From positions 1-5,526 of the forward strand of contig JAUYMV010000356.1 in assembly GCA_030698645.1 (NCBI GenBank): 5,526 nucleotides of DNA, written 5' to 3'. How positions within the stretch are numbered: the first letter of the stretch is position 1; each line of letters begins with the position of its first letter. The DNA comes from Mesorhizobium sp. Lineage in GTDB: Bacteria; Pseudomonadota; Alphaproteobacteria; Rhizobiales; Rhizobiaceae. Of the stretch, positions 1 to 5,526 are shown one piece after another. The notes below the pieces were generated by a model. It made no database searches, was not told where the DNA came from, and was given only the letters and a program-made list of their open reading frames with translations. A program made the translations under genes and the position numbers.

Positions 1-1085
1 ACATGAACGCCAACGAGGTGATCTCCAACCGCGCCATCGAGATGATGGGCGGCGTGATGGGCTCCAAGAAGCCGGTGCATCCGAACGACCACGTCAACAT
101 GAGCCAGTCGTCCAACGACACCTATCCGACGGCCATGCACATCGCCTGCGCGGAGCGCGTCGTGCACCATCTGCTGCCGCCGCTGACGCAGCTTCACGCC
201 GCGCTCGACGCCAAGGCGAAGGCGTTCGACCACATCGTCAAGATCGGCCGCACGCATACCCAGGACGCGACGCCCCTGACGCTTGGCCAGGAGTTCTCCG
301 GCTACGCCGCGCAGGTCGCCTCGTCGATCAGGCGCATCGAATTGACGCTCCCCGGCCTCTACGAACTCGCGCAGGGCGGCACCGCCGTCGGCACGGGGCT
401 CAACGCGCCGATCGGCTTCGACACCAAGGTCGCCGCCCGCATCGCCGCCATCACCGGCCTGCCCTTCGTCACCGCGCCGAACAAGTTCGAGGCGCTCGCA
501 GCCCACGACGCCATGGTCTTCTCGCACGGCGCCATCAACGCGGCGGCGGCGGCCCTCTTCAAGATCGCCAACGATATCCGCTTCCTCGGCTCCGGCCCGC
601 GTTCGGGCTTGGGCGAACTGTCGCTGCCGGAGAACGAGCCCGGCTCCTCGATCATGCCGGGCAAGGTCAACCCGACGCAGTCCGAGGCGCTGACGCAGGT
701 CTGCGTCCAGGTGTTCGGCAACAACGCCGCGCTCACCTTCGCCGGCAGCCAGGGCCATTTCGAACTCAACGTCTACAACCCGGTGATGGCCTACAATTTC
801 CTCCAGTCGGTCCAGCTCTTGGCCGACGCGGCCATCTCCTTCACCGACAATTGCGTGGTCGGCATCGTCGCCCGGGAAGACAATATCAAGGCGGCGCTCG
901 ACCGCTCCCTGATGCTGGTGACGGCGCTGGCGCCAACCATCGGCTACGACGCGGCGGCCAAGATCGCCAAGACGGCGCACAGGAACGGCACGACGCTGCG
1001 CGAAGAGGCGCTCGCCACCGGTCTGGTCAGCGCCGCCGACTACGACCGCCTGGTGCGGCCGGAGGACATGATCCGCCCGGGCTGA
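1..1085 (+). CDS. fumC: Fumarate hydratase class II (fumarase C), 5'-truncated by the window edge
   Basis: Cytosolic, iron-independent fumarase that interconverts fumarate and (S)-malate in the TCA cycle; the family is homotetrameric. The frame is already open at base 1: the first two bases complete an Asn/Thr-type codon before ATG at 3, and [13 protein letters not shown] is an internal fumarase stretch, so that ATG is not the real start. About 360 of the usual ~463 residues are visible, so about 100 N-terminal residues are missing. Counting from that Met: SSNDTYPTA at 36-44, [11 protein letters not shown] at 82-92 with the active-site His, TGLNAP at 131-136 in the substrate-binding region, and the superfamily signature [11 protein letters not shown] at 214-224 carrying the catalytic-loop Ser. 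The C-terminus ends in PEDMIRPG, followed by TGA. Aspartase and argininosuccinate lyase share the fold, but these motifs are fumarase-type. No frameshift is seen, and no canonical terminator follows, only six Ts at 1097-1102. Confidence 0.96.
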   Translation, partial: MNANEVISNRAIEMMGGVMGSKKPVHPNDHVNMSQSSNDTYPTAMHIACAERVVHHLLPPLTQLHAALDAKAKAFDHIVKIGRTHTQDATPLTLGQEFSGYAAQVASSIRRIELTLPGLYELAQGGTAVGTGLNAPIGFDTKVAARIAAITGLPFVTAPNKFEALAAHDAMVFSHGAINAAAAALFKIANDIRFLGSGPRSGLGELSLPENEPGSSIMPGKVNPTQSEALTQVCVQVFGNNAALTFAGSQGHFELNVYNPVMAYNFLQSVQLLADAAISFTDNCVVGIVAREDNIKAALDRSLMLVTALAPTIGYDAAAKIAKTAHRNGTTLREEALATGLVSAADYDRLVRPEDMIRPG

Positions 1086-1165
1086 CCATCGTTCACTTTT
1101 TTGTGAGCATCGACGGCAATTTCGACGTGAATAGGTGAACAATCCGTTCGCGGGTGAAGGGCTAT

Positions 1166-1182
1166 GCCTGACGCGGTCAGGC
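1166..1182 (+). promoter_or_regulatory. Perfect 7-bp hairpin in the fumC-doxX gap, with a competing third arm
   Basis: Arms 1166-1172 (gcctgac) and 1176-1182 (gtcaggc) are exact reverse complements around a 3-base loop. Bases 1175-1181 (ggtcagg) can instead pair with 1200-1206 (cctgacc), also 7 of 7, so two mutually exclusive stems are possible in a transcript. No T-run follows either stem, so it is not a standard terminator. A 7-codon frame, MPDAVRL (1164-1187), spans the first hairpin. It could be a protein-binding palindrome, an RNA leader structure, or chance in GC-rich DNA. The symmetry is seen directly; a role is inference. Confidence 0.35.
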
Positions 1183-1225
1183 TGTAGGGTCGCGCGAAAC
1201 CTGACCTCAACCCGAAAGTTATTTC

Positions 1226-1612
1226 ATGAACAACAACGTCACGCTTCTCGTCGCCCGCATCCTGCTGTCCGTCATGTTCATCATGGCGGGCCTGCAGAAG
1301 TTCGGCGACATCGCGGGTACCGCCGGCTACATCTCTTCGGTCGGACTGCCCGCCGCCACCCCGCTCGCCGTCCTCTCGGGCCTGTTCGAGGTCCTCGGCG
1401 GCATCGCCATCCTGATCGGCTTCAGGACGCGGATCGCCGCCTATCTCATGGCCGCCTTCTGCATCGTCACCTCGCTCATCTTCCACACCAACTTCGCCGA
1501 CATGGCGCAGATGCTGTTCTTCATGAAGAACGTCACCATCGCCGGTGGCTTCCTGGCGCTTTCGGTTGCCGGCGCCGGCGCCTACTCGCTCGACGCACGC
1601 CGCGGCGCCTGA
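1226..1612 (+). CDS. DoxX-family inner-membrane protein (first of two)
   Basis: A 128-residue, very hydrophobic protein of the DoxX/DoxD-like family. Four membrane helices are apparent at about residues 7-25, 44-65, 69-87 and 100-119, with short loops and a basic C-terminal tail (DARRGA). Family landmarks: LLVAR at 7-11 leading helix 1, GLFEV at 52-56, TR at 68-69 before helix 3, AAFC at 76-79, and K101 ahead of AGG at 106-108 in helix 4. DoxX was named for a subunit of archaeal thiosulfate:quinone oxidoreductase; most bacterial members have no settled function, and some are linked to redox or thiol stress. No thiosulfate-oxidation partner gene lies here. ATG 1226 is chosen because helix 1 starts just after it; the ribosome site is weak (gaaag at 1214-1218). 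It ends with TGA and is followed at once by a strong terminator, so it is probably transcribed separately from the second doxX. Confidence 0.9.
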   Translation: MNNNVTLLVARILLSVMFIMAGLQKFGDIAGTAGYISSVGLPAATPLAVLSGLFEVLGGIAILIGFRTRIAAYLMAAFCIVTSLIFHTNFADMAQMLFFMKNVTIAGGFLALSVAGAGAYSLDARRGA

Positions 1613-1634
1613 GCCTTTCCGTCCTTTCTTCCAG

Positions 1635-1662
1635 AAGCGCCCGGGCAATGCCCGGGCGTTTT
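1635..1662 (+). terminator. Rho-independent terminator after the first doxX
   Basis: A perfect 9-bp GC-rich stem, 1638-1646 (cgcccgggc) with 1650-1658 (gcccgggcg), closes a 3-base AAT loop and runs straight into TTTT (1659-1662), then CGTTT. The stem can extend outward by G-U and A-U pairs at 1636-1637 with 1659-1660. It begins 25 bases past the doxX stop and separates the two doxX genes. Confidence 0.92.
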
Positions 1663-1715
1663 CGTTTCGGTAGAAATGGCGCTAGTCTGCCGCCTTCCTT
1701 GAGGGAGGGGCCGAG

Positions 1716-2150
1716 ATGATCGATGCCGGATTGCTCGTCGCACGCGCCATGATCGCGCTGATGTTCCTGTCGAGCGGCTACGGAGCGCTCGTGAACGTCA
1801 CGGGCACATCTGCCTACTTCGAAGGACTCGGCATGCCCGTTCCGATGCTCGTCGCGATCGGCACCGGGCTGTTCGAGGTCGCGATGGGCGCGCTGCTGGT
1901 TGCCGGCTATCTGACGCGGCCGGTGAGCCTGGTGCTCGCGGCGTTCTGCCTGTTCGCGACCTATATCGGCCATTATGGCCAGGGCGGCGACACAGCCGCG
2001 GCCTTCATGCACCAGCAGATGCTGCTGAAGGACATAGCAGTGGCAGGAGGGCTGATCGCGCTCGCCCTGCTCGGCGGCGGCCGCCTTTCGGTCGACCAGG
2101 TAATGGCGCGGCGCGGCGCACCGACCCCACCCGCGGCGCAGAACGCCTAG
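1716..2150 (+). CDS. DoxX-family inner-membrane protein (second of two)
   Basis: A 144-residue paralogue of the preceding DoxX protein, about 30% identical by eye. Helices fall at about 5-25, 43-65, 69-87 and 104-120. Shared landmarks are LLVAR at 6-10, GLFEV at 51-55, TR at 67-68, AAFC at 75-78, and K105 before AGG at 110-112. Differences are a longer, Gly/Ala-rich loop between helices 3 and 4 ([15 protein letters not shown]) containing histidines, and a Pro/Ala-rich C-terminal tail (TPPAAQNA) that is probably disordered. The start is well supported: a purine-rich Shine-Dalgarno sequence (agggagggg, 1702-1710) lies 5 bases before ATG 1716. Its function is as uncertain as for the family in general. 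It lies past the terminator of the first doxX, so it probably has its own promoter in the 53 bases between; I see no clear one. Its TAG stop overlaps the convergent ligase gene by 4 bases, and no terminator lies between. Confidence 0.88.
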   Translation: MIDAGLLVARAMIALMFLSSGYGALVNVTGTSAYFEGLGMPVPMLVAIGTGLFEVAMGALLVAGYLTRPVSLVLAAFCLFATYIGHYGQGGDTAAAFMHQQMLLKDIAVAGGLIALALLGGGRLSVDQVMARRGAPTPPAAQNA

Positions 2151-3880
2151 GCGGTCTTTGCGACCGTCAGCCCCAGTTCCTCGACCATCGCCTCGCGCAT
2201 GAGGAACTTCTGCGCCTTGCCGGTCACCGTCATCGGCAGTTCGGCGCGCAGCCGCACGTAGCGCGGGATCTTGTAATGGGCGATCTGGCCCCTGCAGAAT
2301 TCCCGGATCTCGTCCTCGGTCGGCTGTTCGCCGGGAAGCGGCACGACCCAGGCGCAGAGTTCCTCGCCATATCTCGCATCGGGAACGCCGAAAACCTGGA
2401 CCTCGCGGATCTTGGGGTGGCGGTAGAGAAACTCCTCGACCTCGCGCGGATAGACGTTCTCGCCACCGCGGATGACCATGTCCTTCACGCGGCCGACGAT
2501 GTTGCCGTAGCCCTCGGCGTCGATCGTCGCGAGGTCGCCGGTGTGCATCCAGCCATCGGCGTCGATCGCCTCCGCCGTCTTCTCCGGATCGTCCCAGTAG
2601 CCGCGCATCACCGAGTAGCCGCGCGTGCAGAGTTCGCCGGCCACGCCGACCGGCACGGTCGCGCCGGTTTCGTCGACGATCTTGACCTCGACATGGGGAT
2701 GCACGCGGCCGACGGTGGAGACGCGGCGCTCGAGCGTGTCGCCGGTATGGCTCTGGAACGAGACCGGGCTCGTCTCGGTCATGCCATAGGCGATCGTCAC
2801 CTGGCTCATATGCATCTGCGACACGACGCGCTTCATCACCTCGACCGGGCAGGGCGAGCCAGCCATGATGCCGGTGCGCAGCGACGACAGGTCGAAGCTC
2901 CTGAAGTCCGGGTGATCGAGCATGGCGACGAACATCGTCGGCACGCCGTAAAGGCCGGTGCATTTCTCGGCCTGGACGCTGGCCAGGCACGCGCCGGGAT
3001 CGAAGGCTTCCGAAGGAAACACCATGGCGGCGCCCTTCGAGACGCAGCCGAGCGTGCCCATCACCATGCCGAAGCAGTGGTAGAACGGCACCGGAATGCA
3101 GAGCCGGTCGTTCTCGGTGAAATCGATCGTCGCGGTGACGAGATTGCCGTTGTTGACGATGTTGCGGTGGGTGAGCGTCGCACCTTTCGGTGCGCCGGTG
3201 GTGCCGCTTGTGAACTGGATGTTGATGGCGTCGTCGGGGTCGAGCGATTCCGTGATCGCGTCGAGCCCCGCCAGGCCGGCGGGGTCGGCCATCGCCATGA
3301 TCTCGGCGACATTGAACATGCCAGCCGAGGCCTCGTCGCCCATGCGGATCACCGTCGTCAGGTTCGGCAGGCGTGCCGACTTCAGCCTGCCCGGCGCGCA
3401 GGCGCCGAGTTCCGGCGCGAGTTCGGCGATCATGGCGAGATAATCCGACGTCTTGAAGCTGGCTGCCAGGATCAGCGCCCGGCAACCGACCTTGTTCAGT
3501 GAATATTCCAGCTCGTAGAGCCGGTAGGCGGGGTTGATGTTGACCAGGATCAGGCCGATCCGCGCGGTGGCGAACTGGGTCACCAGCCACTCCCAGCGGT
3601 TCGGCGACCAGATGCCGATGCGCTCGCCCTTGACGAGGCCGAGCTTCGCCAGGCCGGCCGCGAAGCGGTCCACCGCGTCGCCGAGTTCCGCCCAGGTGAA
3701 GCGCTTGCCCTGCGCCGGAAAGACCGCCGCCTCGCGCGGACCGAAATTCCCGACCGCGCGGGCCAGAAGCTGCGGAATGGTCAGGTCGAGAAGCAGCGCC
3801 GAGCGGTCGCCCCGCACGTGCGACAAGCCACCGATGGGTGCGAGGGAATGCGGCGCGGCATTTTGTGGAACGATGTTCAT
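2147..3880 (-). CDS. Acyl-CoA ligase of the AMP-binding (ANL) superfamily, ACSF2/FadD-like
   Basis: Activates a carboxylic acid with ATP to an acyl-adenylate, then transfers it to CoA; presumably medium- or long-chain fatty acids entering beta-oxidation. The 577-residue length is normal. All core motifs are intact: the phosphate-binding loop [11 protein letters not shown] at 223-233, YGMTET at 365-370, HTGD at 446-449 with the ribose-binding Asp, GRVKD at 463-467 at the hinge, [13 protein letters not shown] at 471-483, and TVTGKAQK at 551-558, where K555 is the expected adenylation lysine. No signal peptide or membrane helix is seen, so it should be cytosolic. ATG 3880 is supported by GGAGGT (complement at 3886-3891) 5 bases upstream. 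Overall pattern and length fit the ACSF2/YngI-type group better than 4-coumarate or acetate ligases, but exact substrate cannot be read from sequence. A weak candidate promoter lies upstream (TTGACG, complement of 3953-3958), without a well-spaced -10. The gene is convergent with the second doxX. Confidence 0.93.
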   Translation of the reverse strand: MNIVPQNAAPHSLAPIGGLSHVRGDRSALLLDLTIPQLLARAVGNFGPREAAVFPAQGKRFTWAELGDAVDRFAAGLAKLGLVKGERIGIWSPNRWEWLVTQFATARIGLILVNINPAYRLYELEYSLNKVGCRALILAASFKTSDYLAMIAELAPELGACAPGRLKSARLPNLTTVIRMGDEASAGMFNVAEIMAMADPAGLAGLDAITESLDPDDAINIQFTSGTTGAPKGATLTHRNIVNNGNLVTATIDFTENDRLCIPVPFYHCFGMVMGTLGCVSKGAAMVFPSEAFDPGACLASVQAEKCTGLYGVPTMFVAMLDHPDFRSFDLSSLRTGIMAGSPCPVEVMKRVVSQMHMSQVTIAYGMTETSPVSFQSHTGDTLERRVSTVGRVHPHVEVKIVDETGATVPVGVAGELCTRGYSVMRGYWDDPEKTAEAIDADGWMHTGDLATIDAEGYGNIVGRVKDMVIRGGENVYPREVEEFLYRHPKIREVQVFGVPDARYGEELCAWVVPLPGEQPTEDEIREFCRGQIAHYKIPRYVRLRAELPMTVTGKAQKFLMREAMVEELGLTVAKTA

Positions 3881-4008
3881 CGACGACCTCCCGTATCGCG
3901 CTCTGGCGGCGCGGTTGCCTGGAGATTAGCAGCGGAGGTTTGGAAGCAACAGCGTCAAGTGTGGGATAGCCGCGACGCCCTACCTCCCCCCTGTGGGGCT
4001 GAGCGGCT

Positions 4009-4027
4009 GGTTCGCGGCACGCGAACC
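4009..4027. repeat. Perfect 8-bp hairpin (ggttcgcg / cgcgaacc)
   Basis: Arms 4009-4016 and 4020-4027 are exact reverse complements with a 3-base loop (gca). It is the strongest single stem in the hisG-ligase gap. No T-run flanks it on either strand, so intrinsic termination is unlikely. Confidence 0.6.
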
Positions 4028-4030
4028 CGG

Positions 4031-4045
4031 CATGCCAGTGGCATG
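4031..4045. repeat. Perfect 15-base palindrome (catgcca-g-tggcatg)
   Basis: Arms 4031-4037 and 4039-4045 are exact reverse complements around a single central base. This symmetry suits a dimeric protein-binding site as well as a hairpin. It begins 3 bases past the neighbouring 8-bp hairpin and lies about 150 bases upstream of the ligase start, far for a classical operator; I take it as part of the repeat cluster. Confidence 0.5.
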
Positions 4046-4159
4046 ACGGGAGGCCGCGAAGGACGCGAAGCGTCGGGTGGGGGTCGCGAGCGAAGCGAGC
4101 AACAGCAAACCACGCCACTGGAGTTCCCCGACTACTACCCCCACAATGGGAGCGCTGTC

Positions 4160-4849
4160 TTACCCCAACCGCTCCGCGATCTCCCGGATCGTCGCCATGT
4201 CGGCCGCGCCGCGCCGCTTGACCGACGACACCAGGCAGGCCTGCGAGCGCAGGATGATTCCGTCATCGAGAATGCGCAGATGATTGGCGGCGAGCGTCGC
4301 GCCGGTCGAGGTGATGTCGACGATGACGTCGGCAGAGCCCGCCGCTGGCGCGCCTTCTGTGGCGCCGAGGCTTTCGACGATGCGGTAGACCTGGATGCCG
4401 TGCTTCTGCGAGAAGAACTGCTGCGTCAGGCGCCAGTATTTCGTCGCGATGCGCAGGCGCCGGCCATGGCGCTGGCGGAAATCGGCGGCGACGTCGTCGA
4501 GATCGGCCATGGTCGAGACGTCGAACCAGACGTCCGGGACGGCGACGACCACATCGGCCTGGCCGAAGCCGAGCCTCGCCTCGATGGTCATGCGCTCGTC
4601 GGATTGCGCCACCGTCTCGCGCACCAGGTCCTCGCCGGTGACGCCGAGATCGACGCCCCCAAGGCTGAGCTCGCGCGCGATCTCGGAGGCCGACAGGAAC
4701 ATCACCTCGACATCGTCGCGGCCCGCGACCCGGGCATGATATTTCCGCGCGTCCGACGGCGGCACGACGACGATGCCGGCATCGGCCAGCCGTGCCACCG
4801 CATCGTCCTTCATGCGGCCCTTGGAGGGGAGTGCGAGGGTGACGGTCAT
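4160..4849 (-). CDS. hisG: ATP phosphoribosyltransferase catalytic subunit, short form
   Basis: Catalyses the first step of histidine synthesis, ATP plus PRPP to phosphoribosyl-ATP, in the cytosol. At 229 residues it is the short form (HisGS), which lacks the C-terminal regulatory domain of the ~300-residue long form and needs HisZ for activity and histidine feedback. Motifs: [12 protein letters not shown] at 5-16, GVTGEDLV at 69-76, [12 protein letters not shown] at 94-105, [13 protein letters not shown] at 134-146, and the PRPP-binding loop [13 protein letters not shown] at 174-186. ATG 4849 is chosen because [12 protein letters not shown] is the conserved N-terminus and AGGGAG (complement at 4858-4863) lies 8 bases upstream, inside hisZ. 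Start and hisZ stop overlap as ATGA, so the two are translationally coupled. It ends in TAA with no intrinsic terminator; an inverted-repeat cluster follows. The gene looks complete and intact. Confidence 0.97.
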   Translation of the reverse strand: MTVTLALPSKGRMKDDAVARLADAGIVVVPPSDARKYHARVAGRDDVEVMFLSASEIARELSLGGVDLGVTGEDLVRETVAQSDERMTIEARLGFGQADVVVAVPDVWFDVSTMADLDDVAADFRQRHGRRLRIATKYWRLTQQFFSQKHGIQVYRIVESLGATEGAPAAGSADVIVDITSTGATLAANHLRILDDGIILRSQACLVSSVKRRGAADMATIREIAERLG

Positions 4850-5526
4850 GGCCGCGTCTCCCTCAGCGCCTCGATGCGATCCAGCCACACCGAAAACCCG
4901 ACGCCCGGGATCGGCTTTTCGGCGCCGAGCAGCGTCAGCAGGCGGTCGAAGCGCCCGCCGCCGGCGAGCACGCGCGGGCTGCCCTCGGCGGTGATCTCGA
5001 AGACCAGGCCGGTGTAGTAATCGAGCGGCCGGCCGAAGGCGGCGTCGTAGCTGATGGCGTCCGGCTCCAGGCCGTGCCCGGACATCGCCGCGGCGCGGGC
5101 CGAGAACGTGTCGAGGGCGGCGCCGAGGTCGATGCCCGACGCGCGGGCGAAGCTGTCCAGCGTTTCGACTGCTTGGTTCAGCGGCACGTGGATCGCGAGA
5201 AATCCGCGCAGCGCGCGCAGCGCCGCCTCGGGCAGGCGCACGCGCGCCAGTTCGGTCTTCTCGAGCAGGCGGCGCGCGATCTCGTCCGGCGTTCGCCCGG
5301 CCGAGCGCGACAGGCCGGCGACGTCCATCTCGGCGGCGACATGGGCGGCGAGCGCCGCGCGGTCTCCCGCCGCGGCCAGCGCCGCCACGCGGTCGGCGAG
5401 CACGCCGCTGGCCGGCGGATTGGCGAGGTCGGCCAAGGCCGCGGCGATCATCTCCGGCGAGCCGAAGGCCCGCGCGAGCCGCTTCTGCCACCCGCGCGGC
5501 AGGCCGAGCGCGGCCAGCACCGCCTC
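4846..5526 (-). CDS. hisZ: ATP phosphoribosyltransferase regulatory subunit (HisRS-like), 5'-truncated by the window edge
   Basis: HisZ is a paralogue of histidyl-tRNA synthetase that no longer charges tRNA. It forms a hetero-octamer with short HisG and is needed for its activity and histidine feedback control. The frame is open to the last base (two more codons, EA, precede Met 5520), so that Met is internal. About 226 of the usual ~370 residues are visible and the N-terminal part is outside. Counting from Met 5520: [14 protein letters not shown] at 163-176 matches the histidine-binding LDYYTG segment of His[11 protein letters not shown] at 186-194 matches the second histidine motif, and [11 protein letters not shown] at 206-216 takes the place of class II motif 3 (GFG.G.ERL). 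The chain stops right after motif 3, with no C-terminal anticodon-binding domain, which separates HisZ from true HisRS. It overlaps hisG by 4 bases (ATGA). In rhizobia hisS often lies just upstream, which would be outside this window. Confidence 0.94.
   Translation of the reverse strand, partial: EAVLAALGLPRGWQKRLARAFGSPEMIAAALADLANPPASGVLADRVAALAAAGDRAALAAHVAAEMDVAGLSRSAGRTPDEIARRLLEKTELARVRLPEAALRALRGFLAIHVPLNQAVETLDSFARASGIDLGAALDTFSARAAAMSGHGLEPDAISYDAAFGRPLDYYTGLVFEITAEGSPRVLAGGGRFDRLLTLLGAEKPIPGVGFSVWLDRIEALRETRP

Larger units (their letters stand above)
3971..4144. repeat. Cluster of nested inverted repeats filling the hisG-ligase gap
   Basis: The 279 bases between the hisG stop and the ligase start (3881-4159) hold no credible gene but are densely self-complementary. 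Exact pairs: 4009-4016 with 4020-4027 (8 bp); 4011-4018 with 4053-4060 (8 bp, competing with the first); 4031-4037 with 4039-4045 (7 bp); 4035-4042 with 4114-4121 (8 bp); 4062-4066 with 4070-4074 (5 bp); 4077-4084 with 4137-4144 (8 bp). A looser outer match joins 3971-3984 with 4075-4088 (11 of 14). A gcgagc-gaa-gcgagc direct repeat lies at 4086-4100. This resembles dispersed palindromic intergenic elements known in rhizobia and relatives. Here only one copy is visible, so family membership is inference. It could also act as the hisG 3' end, since no T-tract terminator follows hisG. Confidence 0.5.

Noticed and set aside
359..769. A 136-codon - strand open frame inside fumC
   Set aside because: It is antisense to the most conserved part of fumarase and has no motifs of its own.
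1075..1102. A fumC terminator from the gcccgggc palindrome and following T-run
   Set aside because: The palindrome has no loop and overlaps the stop codon, and 14 bases separate it from the Ts, so it does not form a standard intrinsic terminator.
1135..1719. A 194-codon + strand open frame starting in the fumC-doxX gap
   Set aside because: It runs through the first doxX in another frame and through the terminator. The doxX frame has the hydrophobic helices and family motifs.
2276..3502. A 408-codon open frame on the + strand opposite the ligase gene
   Set aside because: It is antisense to an intact, motif-complete ligase. Its His/Arg/Asp-rich composition is typical of antisense to GC-rich coding DNA, and it has no recognisable domain.
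3923..3958. A -35/-10 promoter pair for the ligase gene (TTGACG, TAATCT on the - strand)
   Set aside because: The two boxes are 24 bases apart, too far for a sigma-70 type promoter. A sigma-54 reading of the same bases (TTGAC...TTGCT) fails at the conserved GG.
1533..4118. An 861-codon open frame on the - strand crossing both doxX genes and the ligase gene
   Set aside because: Its translation is Arg/Pro/Gly-rich low-complexity sequence with no family motifs, and it runs out of frame through the clear ligase gene. It is a high-GC shadow.
3818..5017. A 399-codon open frame on the + strand through the intergenic repeats and opposite hisG/hisZ
   Set aside because: Most of it is antisense to hisG and hisZ, no protein family is recognisable, and the codon pattern belongs to the opposite strand.

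Overview
This is a GC-rich (roughly two-thirds G+C by eye), densely coded chromosomal window from a bacterium, most likely an alphaproteobacterium of the Rhizobiales/Hyphomicrobiales (Mesorhizobium/Brucella-like). The main reasons are the short-form HisG with a rhizobial-type sequence ([21 protein letters not shown]), its partner hisZ directly upstream, and a class II fumarase with the TGLNAP form of the substrate-loop region. The placement rests on recalled family features, not on a search.

Layout. On the + strand from the left edge: the C-terminal three quarters or so of fumarase fumC (1-1085); a 140-base gap with a small perfect hairpin; a four-helix DoxX-family membrane protein (1226-1612); a very clear rho-independent terminator (1635-1662); and a second, diverged DoxX-family protein (1716-2150). 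On the - strand, reading from the right edge: hisZ, 5'-truncated by the window (4846-5526); hisG (4160-4849), overlapping hisZ by ATGA; a 279-base gap rich in inverted repeats (3881-4159); and an ACSF2/FadD-like acyl-CoA ligase (2147-3880). The ligase converges on the second doxX, and the two share a CTAG that holds both stop codons.

How the genes work together. HisZ and HisG are the two subunits of the short-form ATP phosphoribosyltransferase, the first committed and feedback-regulated step of histidine synthesis, and are translationally coupled. FumC is a TCA-cycle enzyme. The acyl-CoA ligase probably activates fatty or other carboxylic acids. The two DoxX proteins are small inner-membrane proteins of uncertain role. 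Apart from hisZ-hisG, nothing here argues for a shared pathway.

I found no mobile element, CRISPR array, tRNA/rRNA, phage gene or defence system, and no convincing undescribed system. The parts most worth a second look are non-coding: the nested inverted repeats between hisG and the ligase gene, and the alternative hairpins ahead of the first doxX. The remaining long open frames are antisense or out-of-frame shadows of high-GC genes.
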